Assembly: GCF_030068545.1 (NCBI RefSeq)
Contig: NZ_JASJOR010000024.1
Location: forward strand, 1 to 64,000
DNA length: 64,000 nucleotides
Source: Xanthocytophaga flava
GTDB taxonomy: Bacteria > Bacteroidota > Bacteroidia > Cytophagales > 172606-1
Direction of reading: 5' to 3'
Positions 45,756 to 55,053 of this stretch are shown in pieces; positions within the stretch are counted from its first letter, which is position 1; each line of letters begins with the position of its first letter. The translations under genes and the position numbers were made by a program. The notes under the pieces were generated by a model. The model ran no database searches and had not been told where the DNA came from. It was given only the letters and a program-made list of their open reading frames with translations.

Positions 45756-45795
45756 AAAAGCCCCGTTCTGCTTAAGCAAAACTGAGGCTCTTCTA
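45756..45795 (-). terminator. Terminator after the DUF885 gene
   Basis: An imperfect stem around AAGCCCCGTTCTGC and GCAAAACTGAGGCTC, with TTAA loop, followed on the minus strand by TTTTTTATTT. 18 bases past the stop. Confidence 0.7.
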
Positions 45796-45812
45796 ATCAA
45801 ATAAGATCAAAA

Positions 45813-47606
45813 TTATTTCTGAGCAGCAGCCCAAGCATCCATCTTTCGTTCCAGTACATCCAGTGGCAGACAGCCATCTTTCAGAAACTCATCGTGGAAG
45901 GCTGCCAGACTAAACTTATTGCCAAGTTCTTTTTCGTATTTCGCGCGCAACTCACGAATTTTCAATGCACCAATCTTATAGGATAATGCCTGTCCGGGAA
46001 CAGCCATGTAGCGTTCAATCTCGGCAACAGCGCCTTGTTCAGCAATAGGTTCGTTGTCCATCATGTATTTGATGGCTTGTTCACGTGTCCAGCCTTTGGT
46101 ATGAATAGCCACATCCACTACCAGACGAATAGCCCGGTGCATTTCATCTCCCAGCGCACCCATGTACTGATACGGATCTGTGTATACTCCCAGTTCTTTC
46201 CCCAAAGATTCTGTATACAATGCCCAGCCTTCCCCATAGGCACTGTTAAACATAAAACGCATAAACTTAGGAAGGGCTGTATTCTCCTGTTGTAAAGACA
46301 TCTGATAATGGTGTCCGGGAATGGCCTCATGCAGGAATAATGACTCCATACCTGAGGTTATATTAAACTTCTTTGCATCCGGAATAGGTACATAGAAGAT
46401 ACCCGGACGGCTACCATCTGCTGAGCCAGGCTGATATTCTGCACTGGCAGAAGCTTCACGAAACGCTTCTGTACGACGGATCTCAAAAGGGGTTTTAGGA
46501 GTCTTGTTGAATATCTTTGCCACATTAGGTTTGATTCTGTCATGAATGTTCTGAAAAGCCTTTAGTACATCTTCAGGTGTTTTATATGGATAAAACTTGG
46601 GATCATCTTTCAGATGGTCAAAGAAAGCTTTCAGGTCACCTTTGAAACCAACCTGATTCTTTACAGCTTCCATCTCTCCCTTAATTCGGGCAACTTCTTT
46701 TTCTCCTAACTCAAATATTTCTTCTGGTGTCTTATTAGTAGTAGTCCAGAAGCGTACATAATAGGCATACAACTCTTTGCCCTTAGGTAATACTCCAATA
46801 CCGGATGTAGTACGGGCTTTGGGAAGATATTCGTTCTTGAGAAAATCACCCATCTTTTTATATGCAGGTACAATCTGAGTCGTGATGGCTTTCTTAAAGG
46901 CTTCTGTCAAACGCGTTTTATCTGCGTCGCTGAAATCTTCCGGAAATTTATTGACAGGTCCATAAAAAATGCTTTTGGTAGGATCAGCTACTACCAGATC
47001 ATTCATCTGAGGAATCATTTTTACAACCAGTGACTTAGGTAACACCACACCGTCAGCCATTCCTTTTTTGAAGTTACCAATAGCCGTATCTGCCCACACA
47101 GTAAACGAGGCAGCCCGCTTTAACCAGTCATCATAATCTTTCACAGAATGAAAAGGATGTGACCCATCTCCACTACCCAGCATACCCATTTGCAGAGGAA
47201 GTCCCCAGAACTGCTGGAAAGGAATTTCTTCTGTATGAAATGGAATGCCTTCCAGTTGAATTTTCAGATCACGTTCTAATACATCATAGCCAATCTTATC
47301 CTGGTCACTCAGCGAATCGCGGGAGATTGCTTGTAGCTGACTCAGATACTTTTCATAAAAGCTTTTGGTCTGTCCGATAAACTCCTGTGATATATCATTA
47401 GGAAGCTGATCGTTGTAGCGATTATCACCCTGAGAAGTAGCTTCCAGAGGGAAAAACTTGAGCCGTTCTTCGTAATACTCGTCAAACAGCTTGGTTAACT
47501 TGGGATTTGTTTCTGTCATAGCAGTGGTTTGGCTGGTATCAGTCGATTTAGAGGTACAGGCTGCCAATGTAAGGGCAGCGAACCAGATCAGATAACGTTT
47601 TTTCAT
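45813..47606 (-). CDS. DUF885 family lipoprotein metallopeptidase
   Basis: 597 residues. Lipoprotein signal (MKKRYLIWFAALTLAAC, Cys at 17). The DUF885 fold is marked by LFLHEAIPGHHYQMSLQ near residues 423-439: the HExxxHH-like zinc site characteristic of this M32-like family. Also typical are EGWALYTESLGKELG and the C-terminal YKIGALKIRELRAKYEKELG. It likely hydrolyses peptides in the periplasm. Members often are proline-tolerant dipeptidases, but specificity is not readable here. Confidence 0.92.
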   Translation of the reverse strand: MKKRYLIWFAALTLAACTSKSTDTSQTTAMTETNPKLTKLFDEYYEERLKFFPLEATSQGDNRYNDQLPNDISQEFIGQTKSFYEKYLSQLQAISRDSLSDQDKIGYDVLERDLKIQLEGIPFHTEEIPFQQFWGLPLQMGMLGSGDGSHPFHSVKDYDDWLKRAASFTVWADTAIGNFKKGMADGVVLPKSLVVKMIPQMNDLVVADPTKSIFYGPVNKFPEDFSDADKTRLTEAFKKAITTQIVPAYKKMGDFLKNEYLPKARTTSGIGVLPKGKELYAYYVRFWTTTNKTPEEIFELGEKEVARIKGEMEAVKNQVGFKGDLKAFFDHLKDDPKFYPYKTPEDVLKAFQNIHDRIKPNVAKIFNKTPKTPFEIRRTEAFREASASAEYQPGSADGSRPGIFYVPIPDAKKFNITSGMESLFLHEAIPGHHYQMSLQQENTALPKFMRFMFNSAYGEGWALYTESLGKELGVYTDPYQYMGALGDEMHRAIRLVVDVAIHTKGWTREQAIKYMMDNEPIAEQGAVAEIERYMAVPGQALSYKIGALKIRELRAKYEKELGNKFSLAAFHDEFLKDGCLPLDVLERKMDAWAAAQK

Positions 47607-47721
47607 ACAGGATAGATTGAGGTTGGATTGGTTTTTAGTTTAGGCAATGATATTTGGAGCGAAACAGAAATACAAAGTAATCCTGCAAACTTCTATTGAG
47701 CACCTTTATTCTGGAAATATA

Positions 47722-48789
47722 CTATTGAGAAGAAGTAATGTCAAAAGAAAAATCCTGAGCCTGCCCGGTTTTGCTATCAACGGCTCTCACTTGTATCTTA
47801 TGGATGCCTTTTTCAGTCAGATAACCAGCAAAGTAACGAACAGTCTGATTGTTTTCAGACAAGGTTAGCCCCGTCTTATCTAGCAGCACATGATTGACAG
47901 CATTGTAAATAAGGAGGGTAACATTGCTGTTTTTCTTAAACGGAAGAGGAATAGATACATAGGTATTACTGACACTCCGTTGATCAATCTGCTGTTGCGA
48001 TGAACCAATCAATACTGTATTTCCCTCTGTAGTCAGGCCGAGAATCTTATAGGCATAGGTACCTGCTTTAGTTAGGGTATCCTGTGTTTCGTAATGATCA
48101 ACAAAACCACCTGCAGCATTTTTTGTTAGAGGTATCTTTTGGACAATCTGGGAGCGTACATCTGCCTGTCGACGCCGGAGAATATGAAACTCATTTACCT
48201 GAGCAGCGATATCTTCATCTACGGTCCACGATAGATTGACGACTTTACCCTGGACCTCCCCCTTCGCAGTTCCCATTGCTTTGTGATTCATAGGAATTCC
48301 AATGGAATGATCACTTACCTGAATGTCAAACTTACAATAATCGTGAAGATACCCGTCCACATTGAGCAGGTACGTATGATTAGGTTTTAAGGAATCTAAT
48401 TGAACATAGATATCATCTTGATTAGCCATAGAGGCACAAGCCAATATCTGATACGTTTTGGTTTCGCAAGGTGTACCATCTATTACTACAAGCTGCACCC
48501 CCCGGATATCTTCACATGCCTGCTTTGAAATATTGACAAAAACAGGACCTTTGACCTGTGAAGTAGTAAAATAAAACCACTGATCATTATGATAGTCAAT
48601 ACATTTTCCTGTTAAAGCTTCATCTACACATTTCCACTGTACAGTACATTTATCTGTTCGGGAAGAATGCCACTGATTCAGAGTAAGTTCCAAACGATTT
48701 TCAATATTATCGTTTGGAACCTGGGCAAAACTATTATTTAGTTGAAGAAATAACCACGTAATACAGATAAGATATTTTTCCAGAGGCAT
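47722..48789 (-). CDS. Exported protein with fibronectin/Ig-like repeat character, unknown role
   Basis: 355 residues with a signal peptide (to NSFAQ, residue 23). The mature N-terminal half has five cysteines (KCTVQWKC, GKCIDYHNDQW, QACEDI, TPCET, YLHDYCKF) and reads as a beta-sandwich domain. The middle (VNLSWTVDEDIAAQVNEFHI) is like a fibronectin-III domain, and the C-terminal part is another beta domain. It lacks a clear T9SS sorting tail. No enzyme motif. Binding or structural surface function is likely. Confidence 0.65.
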   Translation of the reverse strand: MPLEKYLICITWLFLQLNNSFAQVPNDNIENRLELTLNQWHSSRTDKCTVQWKCVDEALTGKCIDYHNDQWFYFTTSQVKGPVFVNISKQACEDIRGVQLVVIDGTPCETKTYQILACASMANQDDIYVQLDSLKPNHTYLLNVDGYLHDYCKFDIQVSDHSIGIPMNHKAMGTAKGEVQGKVVNLSWTVDEDIAAQVNEFHILRRRQADVRSQIVQKIPLTKNAAGGFVDHYETQDTLTKAGTYAYKILGLTTEGNTVLIGSSQQQIDQRSVSNTYVSIPLPFKKNSNVTLLIYNAVNHVLLDKTGLTLSENNQTVRYFAGYLTEKGIHKIQVRAVDSKTGQAQDFSFDITSSQ

Positions 48790-48865
48790 AGGTCTTACTA
48801 AAGGATTATTGCTAGTTCTAAAGAATATACAAAAGCTGAGTCAGACAAATAATCCAGTGCCTGAA

Positions 48866-49792
48866 TTATTGTACAATCCTCGGCCCTTGTGTATTAATAG
48901 GCGAAACGTGAATTTCGCTTTCAATGCCTTGCTGGCTACACATCTGCTGCATGGCTTTTGCGACAGTCTGGGCTGTAGCTTCTGATGTACTTAATGTAAA
49001 GATAGAGGGTCCTGAACCAGAGATGCTACACCCCAAAGCACCCGCCTGTAAAGCGGCTGTCTTAATAGATTCAAACCCTGGAATCAATAACGAACGAATG
49101 GGCTCTATAATCACATCCTGTAGTGACCGACCGATCAGTTCATAATCACCTTTAAACAAACCAGCAATAAGCCCTGCCGTATTTCCCCATTGTACTACGG
49201 CATCTTTCAGTAAAATCTGTTTACGCAATACCCGACGAGAATCTTCTGTTTTTAATTCAATCTGAGGATGAATCACACTGGCATACAGATTTTCTGGTAC
49301 AGGTATAGTCACCAGATCCAGTGGATTGTAGCTGCGAACCAATACAAATCCACCCATCAGGGCAGGTGCTACGTTATCAGCATGGGCAGAGCCACTGGCT
49401 AGCTTCTCTCCCTGCATAGCAAATTGCACCAGATCTTTCCGTTCTAACGGACGTCCCAACAATTCATTAGCTCCGAAAACAGCCGCAGCTGAACTGGCAG
49501 CACTACTTCCAATGCCACTACCTGGTTTTATTTTCTTGAGAAAGGTAATTTCAAATCCTTGTTCACTACCCAGATGTTGCAGATATGCCTGTAATGCAAC
49601 CCCTGCTGTATTTTTTTCAGGTGCCAACGGCATGCTGGCAAATTCAGTTTTGTTATGGATCGTAATACCTGGAGTGTCTGTTTTACGAATGGTAATTTCA
49701 TCGCCAGGGGCATTAAGGGCAAAACCCAGAATATCAAATCCGGCAGCGACGTTGGCTACAGTTGCAGGGGCAAAAATATGTAAGCTATCCAA
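48866..49792 (-). CDS. thrB: Homoserine kinase
   Basis: 308 residues. GHMP kinase that phosphorylates homoserine using ATP in threonine synthesis. Motifs: FAPATVANVAAGFDILGFAL at the start, the ATP loop PGSGIGSSAASSAAAVFGAN (about 91-110), and near the C terminus GALGCSISGSGPSIF. The start is the TTG at 49792; no in-frame ATG precedes the conserved N terminus. It lies on the same strand as thrA but two genes separate them. thrC is not in the window. Confidence 0.96.
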   Translation of the reverse strand: MDSLHIFAPATVANVAAGFDILGFALNAPGDEITIRKTDTPGITIHNKTEFASMPLAPEKNTAGVALQAYLQHLGSEQGFEITFLKKIKPGSGIGSSAASSAAAVFGANELLGRPLERKDLVQFAMQGEKLASGSAHADNVAPALMGGFVLVRSYNPLDLVTIPVPENLYASVIHPQIELKTEDSRRVLRKQILLKDAVVQWGNTAGLIAGLFKGDYELIGRSLQDVIIEPIRSLLIPGFESIKTAALQAGALGCSISGSGPSIFTLSTSEATAQTVAKAMQQMCSQQGIESEIHVSPINTQGPRIVQ

Positions 49793-49843
49793 TGGTAAAT
49801 GAGTAAGTGATAAACAGAATAATCTATTTTATAAAAGCACTGC

Positions 49844-50302
49844 TTATAGTTTCTGAATGAAAGAAACTATAAGGTTTGAGATTGTAAAGAGAAAACTAAT
49901 GCCGAAGCAAATCGCAATTCCAGACACAGTGAAGGCATACTTTCGACGAATAGAAGGCAAAAGTAAAACACTTATCAAAAATATATATACTATCAAAACA
50001 GGTATGGCAAACCACTTTTTGACCAGCATAATAAATATCCATCCTAACACATTCAATATCATATAAAATATAATCACCACAGCCTGCCAATAACCTGTTT
50101 TTCGTTCTTTATAGAGTAGCACACCTGCAATTATATGAATCAGATGCACTATAAAACCTTTTGCTTGATTCAAAAAACTCAATTGAGCAAGGGTATAACC
50201 AGTATAAGAGTATAGTAAAAAAGCCAGACGGGATATACCAATTAGTAGTAAAACAATTCCTACTACTTTTTCCAATAAAGAACCAGAACGATTTCCTATC
50301 AT
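49844..50302 (-). CDS. Small membrane protein of unknown function
   Basis: 152 residues with four hydrophobic helices (VVGIVLLLIGISRLAFLLYS, AKGFIVHLIHIIAGVLLY, AVVIIFYMILNVLGWIFIML, IPVLIVYIFLISVLLL) and a fifth near the C terminus. Not recognised. Its ATG overlaps the stop of the DUF559 gene by one base (TAATG), so the two are coupled. It sits between thrA and thrB without an evident role in threonine synthesis. Confidence 0.6.
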   Translation of the reverse strand: MIGNRSGSLLEKVVGIVLLLIGISRLAFLLYSYTGYTLAQLSFLNQAKGFIVHLIHIIAGVLLYKERKTGYWQAVVIIFYMILNVLGWIFIMLVKKWFAIPVLIVYIFLISVLLLPSIRRKYAFTVSGIAICFGISFLFTISNLIVSFIQKL

Positions 50303-50661
50303 TATAATTCTTTCTTAATAGACTCAACTGCTTTTTCCACATCTTTCACAATGTCCTCTTCTCTAAGCTGTATCACTCGAATATTATAATCTTTCAGAGC
50401 TTCCTGCTTCTGTACTGAGGAGAAATAAGCATCCGGATGTGTATGAGCATCGGATTCAATTTCAATTGCCAGCCTTTTCTCTTCACAAAAGAAGGTAAAG
50501 ACAAAATCGCCGATGGGATGCTGCCAGGAAAAGTCAACACCCAGCTGCTTATCTTTGATACGATTCCAAAGCACAATCTCAGGATTTGAACTGAAATCAC
50601 GCAGGTATTGAGTCAATTCCTGTAAAGCCGGATTAAAGGGAAGTTTATTGCTTTCATCCAT
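50302..50661 (-). CDS. DUF559 family endonuclease-like protein
   Basis: 119 residues. The restriction-endonuclease-like core is visible: PEIVLWNRIKDKQLGVDFSW, then IGDFVFTFFCEEKRLAIEIE, an acidic pair plus E-x-E in the PD-(D/E)xK position, and KDYNIRVIQLREEDI near the C terminus. The family is related to very-short-patch repair nucleases but function is unproven. It is coupled to a membrane-protein gene and lies after the thrA terminator. Confidence 0.85.
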   Translation of the reverse strand: MDESNKLPFNPALQELTQYLRDFSSNPEIVLWNRIKDKQLGVDFSWQHPIGDFVFTFFCEEKRLAIEIESDAHTHPDAYFSSVQKQEALKDYNIRVIQLREEDIVKDVEKAVESIKKEL

Positions 50662-50699
50662 ATAGATTATGTATTTATAGCGTCCTGGTATCTAAACAA

Positions 50700-50732
50700 T
50701 CTCTGGAAGCCTGAAAATCAAGCTTCCAGAGA
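50700..50732 (-). terminator. Terminator between thrA and the DUF559 gene
   Basis: Perfect 11-base arms TCTCTGGAAGC / GCTTCCAGAGA with an 11-base loop, followed on the minus strand by TTGTTTAG. It indicates thrA is transcribed apart from the following genes. Confidence 0.7.
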
Positions 50733-50801
50733 ACTATCTATTGCCAAAGATACTATTTACTCTTATTCGGGCTTTACTAAGTCTACAAAATGTATAGATT
50801 A

Positions 50802-53249
50802 TTAGAAATTAGCAATACGAATAATGTCGGCAAAGATCCCGGCAGCAGTTACTTCCGCTCCTGCACCAGCCCCTTTTACAATCAAAGGTCGTACTCTGTA
50901 CCTTTCTGTCCAGAACAATACCAGATTGTCATTACCTTCTACTTGATAGAACGGACTATCTGGCCCTACTACACGTAATCCTGTACTCAGATTTCCATTT
51001 TCATAGACAGCGACATATCGTTGACGGTTTCCTGCTTTCTCTACATCCGAACGAATCTTCTCAAAATGGTCATCATATTTAGGCAGAACAGTAAAGAATT
51101 CTTCGATAGAAGTAGCTTTCTGACATTCCTCTGGAAGGAAGTTTTCACTCACTACATCTTTTGCTTCTTTCTTTGCCCCTGCCTCGCGGCTCAGAATTAA
51201 TATTTTACGGGCAACATCCAGTCCATTCATATCAATCCGTGGATCTGGTTCAGAATAACCTAAATCTTTTGCTTGCTTTACTACGGAACTAAATGAAACA
51301 CCTGCTTTATGCTCATTAAACAGGAAGTTTAGTGTACCTGATAAAATGGCCTCAATTTTCAGAATTTTGTCACCACTTTGAGTCAAGTCATTCAGGGTTT
51401 TGATTACGGGTAAGCCTGCCCCTACGTTTGTTTCAAACAAGAACTTAGCTCCACGCTGCGTAGCAGTTTGTTTCAGACGTTTGTACAAATCATATCTTCC
51501 GGAACAAGCTACCTTATTGGGAGTGACAATAGAAATACCTCGTTGTAGTGATTCTTCGTAAAGATCTACTACATCTTCACTGGCGGTACAATCTACCAGA
51601 ATAGAGTTACGTAGATTCATTTCATGCATCTTGCCTGCGAAGCCACCCAGAGACATAGCCTCTCCATTATTATCCAGTACATTTTTCCAGTCAGGAAGGT
51701 GAATACCATTTTCATCAAACCACATTTTCCGGCTGTTGGCGACACCAGTTACTCTGAGTTCCAGATTATACTCATGCAGGAAATATTCCTGTTGCTCACG
51801 CATCTGACGTAGTAACGTCCCTCCCACTGTACCTACTCCAACCAGGAAAATATTAAGCACTCGTGTGTCTGACAGGAAGAAGGCCTCATGTACAATATTC
51901 AGTGCTTTGCGGGAATCTGCATTTTGTGTTACAAACGAAATATTATTCTCAGAACTACCCTGTGCAATGGCACGAACGTTCACCCCATTCCGGCCTAGTG
52001 ATGAAAACAGCTTTCCTGATACGTTAGGGGTATTGCGCATGTTTTCACCTACAATAGCCAGAATACTTAGATCCTGCTCAACAACTACAGGTTCCAATGC
52101 ATTGCTTTTTAGTTCCTGTACAAATTCGCTTTCAATTAAGGTCTTGGCTTTAGCAGCATCACTGGCATTGATAGCTACAGTGATAGAATGCTCTGATGAT
52201 GCCTGTGTAATCAGAATTACGTTGATACGTCCAGAAGCCAGAGCACTAAACAAACGTTTAGCAAATCCGGATACACCCACCATACCACTACCATTCAGGG
52301 AGATCAAGGCAACGGTATCAATTGAGGATATACCTTTGATCGGTGAACCGTTGTCTACACTCTCTCGTGCTACAAGTGTTCCCTCAGCAGCAGGATTAAA
52401 TGTATTTTTGATCTTTAACGGAATATTTTTGGCAAGGACAGGTTGTACTGAAGGTGGATACAATACTTTAGCCCCAAAATGAGACAGTTCCAGTGCTTCA
52501 ATGTATGACAACTGTTTCAATACCATGGTTCTACGTACCTTCCGTGGGTCAGCGGTCATCATTCCGTCTACATCTGTCCATATTTCCAGCATTTTAGCTT
52601 GTAAAGCTGCTGCAATAATAGATCCGGTATAATCAGAGCCACCCCGACCCAATGTAGTAGTTTCATTATTGACAGTAGCACCAATAAATCCTCCCATCAC
52701 AATCAATTTATCTGTACGGGAGAAATACTTGCGGATGCGTTTGTCTGTTTCTTCAAAATCAACAACCGCATTGCCAAAGTTATCATCTGTAACAATCAAC
52801 TCACGGCCATCTGCCAATAATGCGTCTAACCCGATCGTTTTAAAGTATTCAGTAATAATAGCCGATGACATACGTTCACCAAAACTCATGACAAAGTCAC
52901 GGCTTTTGGGAGAAATTTCTTTTAGAAGAAATAATCCCTGTAATACATCTTCCAGTTCATTCAATGTCATTTTGATGGTTGCCACAGTACGTGTCTGGTG
53001 CTGAGGGGGCAGCAATTCCTGAATACACTGTAAGTGCTTCTTCTCAATCTCCTTTAGTGTCTGCTGATATGTATCATTTCCCTGAGAAGCCAGTGTACTG
53101 ACATTGATCAGTTGATCTGTAATGCCAGACATAGCCGAAACCACTACTGTCACCTGACCTTCTGCACGCGCATTTTTAACAATCTCGCCGACCTGCTTCA
53201 TCATTTCAGCCGACTTTACTGAGGTACCACCAAATTTGAGAACTTTCAT
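50802..53249 (-). CDS. thrA: Bifunctional aspartokinase/homoserine dehydrogenase
   Basis: 815 residues from the ATG at 53249 (a TTG at 53258 would add three). The N-terminal aspartokinase has KFGGTSVKSAEMM, a substrate-binding GERMSSAI, and GRGGSDYTGSIIAAAL. Two ACT regulatory domains follow (about 310-460). The C-terminal homoserine dehydrogenase has the nucleotide motif FLVGVGTVGGTLL and the catalytic region ILSGTLNFLFN. The fused enzyme does the first and third steps of threonine and methionine synthesis, usually under threonine feedback. No thr attenuator leader was seen upstream. Confidence 0.97.
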   Translation of the reverse strand: MKVLKFGGTSVKSAEMMKQVGEIVKNARAEGQVTVVVSAMSGITDQLINVSTLASQGNDTYQQTLKEIEKKHLQCIQELLPPQHQTRTVATIKMTLNELEDVLQGLFLLKEISPKSRDFVMSFGERMSSAIITEYFKTIGLDALLADGRELIVTDDNFGNAVVDFEETDKRIRKYFSRTDKLIVMGGFIGATVNNETTTLGRGGSDYTGSIIAAALQAKMLEIWTDVDGMMTADPRKVRRTMVLKQLSYIEALELSHFGAKVLYPPSVQPVLAKNIPLKIKNTFNPAAEGTLVARESVDNGSPIKGISSIDTVALISLNGSGMVGVSGFAKRLFSALASGRINVILITQASSEHSITVAINASDAAKAKTLIESEFVQELKSNALEPVVVEQDLSILAIVGENMRNTPNVSGKLFSSLGRNGVNVRAIAQGSSENNISFVTQNADSRKALNIVHEAFFLSDTRVLNIFLVGVGTVGGTLLRQMREQQEYFLHEYNLELRVTGVANSRKMWFDENGIHLPDWKNVLDNNGEAMSLGGFAGKMHEMNLRNSILVDCTASEDVVDLYEESLQRGISIVTPNKVACSGRYDLYKRLKQTATQRGAKFLFETNVGAGLPVIKTLNDLTQSGDKILKIEAILSGTLNFLFNEHKAGVSFSSVVKQAKDLGYSEPDPRIDMNGLDVARKILILSREAGAKKEAKDVVSENFLPEECQKATSIEEFFTVLPKYDDHFEKIRSDVEKAGNRQRYVAVYENGNLSTGLRVVGPDSPFYQVEGNDNLVLFWTERYRVRPLIVKGAGAGAEVTAAGIFADIIRIANF

Positions 53250-53359
53250 AAAATTCAATGAGTGAGTGAAATAATTTATGGATGGTTTAGCTATTGTAGT
53301 TACACTTCATCCATATACCACGTTAATTTCTGTTAACTATTTTAATTTTTAGTCTGTGA

Positions 53360-53842
53360 TCAAGCGTTGTATACATTTATAAAGCCACTCTTCCAATCTC
53401 CTTCAGGTAAAATCTGCTTTAAATGATGTTTCAGATGTTCCACATAGTCTTTCATAATAAACTCCAGTGTGAATGGCCCGGTGCCTTCAATCGAAATAGT
53501 ATGAGATAAAACACCTGGATCTACAAATGCAATAATATGAGCAATGTGGTGATTGTATTCTTTCCAGAATGTCACCAAACTATTCCATTCCGCCTTATTA
53601 TACTGTTGGGCACTTACCCAGAAATTTTGTTTATAACCTACAAAATCCAGATGCTCTTGTGCCATTGTCCGGACAAACTTTTGCTGGTTATTGCAAGCTG
53701 AATCGATCAAATGACCCAGAATTTCTTTCTTCGACCATTTTTCAGGTGATGGCTTATACGAAGCCTGTTCCGCTGAAACAGCCAGAAGTAAAGGTATTGC
53801 CTGTTGCACAATAGTCAACAGATCATCTGCAACATTTTGCAT
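53360..53842 (-). CDS. DinB family protein
   Basis: 160 residues, a four-helix bundle of the DinB/YfiT type. The three metal His are in LGHLIDSACNNQQ, and in EHLKHHLKQIL near the C terminus. KWSKKEILGHL is a classic signature. Such proteins bind zinc or nickel and often act as thiol-dependent transferases or hydrolases, but roles are seldom known. It precedes thrA on the same strand by 110 bases. Confidence 0.88.
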   Translation of the reverse strand: MQNVADDLLTIVQQAIPLLLAVSAEQASYKPSPEKWSKKEILGHLIDSACNNQQKFVRTMAQEHLDFVGYKQNFWVSAQQYNKAEWNSLVTFWKEYNHHIAHIIAFVDPGVLSHTISIEGTGPFTLEFIMKDYVEHLKHHLKQILPEGDWKSGFINVYNA

Positions 53843-54225
53843 ATTAGTGAGTTAATAAGATGGAAAGAATACAGATCAGATATATACTATGTAGACAATC
53901 CGATTTAATCAGTAAATCTTTGCTTAGATTAAGCAGATAAAGGAAGGGGCAATATGTAGTATAGTTCCGCCTAGGGGCGGATTGTAGTAATAATAGTAGT
54001 GATAGCAATGGTTATTGCTATTGAAAAAATGCCAGTAAATGAAGATATGTTGCCAGAACAATTTTTCATGGCGCAAGATTACGAAACCTGATTCTAAAAA
54101 TCAAACAATTGTTAAGAGAAAATTTGGTCTATCTTTCCAAATTACAAAATATTATAAGACAATCGTTCAAACATTTTACCAAAAAAGTAGCTTTACAGTA
54201 TAACAAGCAACCAACTGAGTAAGAC
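53843..54225. other. 383-base divergent intergenic region
   Basis: Between the DinB gene (minus) and fdhD (plus). Two short hairpins: TCCGCC-TAGG-GGCGGA (53966-53981) and AGCAAT-GGTT-ATTGCT (about 54005-54020), the second followed by a few A residues. No gene or consensus promoter was seen. Confidence 0.5.
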
Positions 54226-55035
54226 ATGACACTATATCCATCTATACCAGCCTATCGATTTGAAGCAGGAAAATATCAGGAAACAGAAGAAAAACTGCTA
54301 ACAGAGGCTGCTTTGCAAATTAAGATTAATCACAGGCCATATACTGTTACCATGCGGACACCAGGAAGTGAAGCCTGGTTAACAACTGGCTTACTCTTTA
54401 CAGAAGGAATCATTACAGGAATGAATGATATTTTGTCTCTTCAGGAGACTATGGGAGCCAATGGGCTGGTTCAATCTATAGATATAGGTCTCCCGGAAGA
54501 AATCGTAACAAAGAAGCATATTTTTAACCGTAGTATTGCTTCCAGTTCGTCCTGTGGCATCTGTGGTAAAACAGAACTCTGTGACATTGAAATTCCAACA
54601 GGCGTTTTGGCAACAGGTGAATTGACTATGGATTTGATCCCGTCCTTATTTGAGCAACTACGCACCCATCAGATCCTTTTTGATCAGACAGGAGGTTCTC
54701 ATGCAGCAGGTATTTTTAACTCAGAGGGACTACTACTATCTGCTCAGGAGGATATTGGAAGACACAATGCGGTTGATAAAGCCATTGGAGAACTGCTTAC
54801 TCAACAAACATTGGAACAGGCCAGAATCTTGTGTGTGAGTGGACGTATTTCGTATGAGATTGTAGCCAAATGTGTGCAGGCAGGTATCCCCTTTCTGCTT
54901 TCTGTGTCGGCGCCTTCGTCACTAGCAGTAGAAACCTGTCAGCAAAAAGGAATAACGTTGATTGCCTTTTGCAGGAATGACCGAGCTACAGTGTATACAC
55001 ATACAGAAAGAGTTAAAACAAGTACTCTCATTTAG
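54226..55035 (+). CDS. fdhD: Formate dehydrogenase accessory sulfurtransferase FdhD
   Basis: 269 residues. FdhD transfers sulfur from a cysteine desulfurase to the bis-MGD cofactor of formate-dehydrogenase-type enzymes. The reactive Cys loop SSCGICGKTELCD lies near residues 108-120. Other family features: RTPGSEAWLTTGLLFTEGII, GGSHAAGIF, QEDIGRHNAVDKAIGE and VSGRISYEIVAKCVQAGIPF. It is the first gene of an operon with a molybdoenzyme of the FdhF/YdeP type, its likely client. Confidence 0.96.
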   Translation: MTLYPSIPAYRFEAGKYQETEEKLLTEAALQIKINHRPYTVTMRTPGSEAWLTTGLLFTEGIITGMNDILSLQETMGANGLVQSIDIGLPEEIVTKKHIFNRSIASSSSCGICGKTELCDIEIPTGVLATGELTMDLIPSLFEQLRTHQILFDQTGGSHAAGIFNSEGLLLSAQEDIGRHNAVDKAIGELLTQQTLEQARILCVSGRISYEIVAKCVQAGIPFLLSVSAPSSLAVETCQQKGITLIAFCRNDRATVYTHTERVKTSTLI

Positions 55036-55053
55036 AATTAGAAAAAGATCACG

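Noticed and set aside
51865..52482. 205-codon frame antisense to thrA
   Set aside because: Lies fully inside thrA in the opposite direction; a codon-bias shadow of a well-conserved gene.
53250..53359. Threonine attenuator leader peptide before thrA
   Set aside because: No short frame rich in threonine or isoleucine codons and no terminator hairpin was found there.
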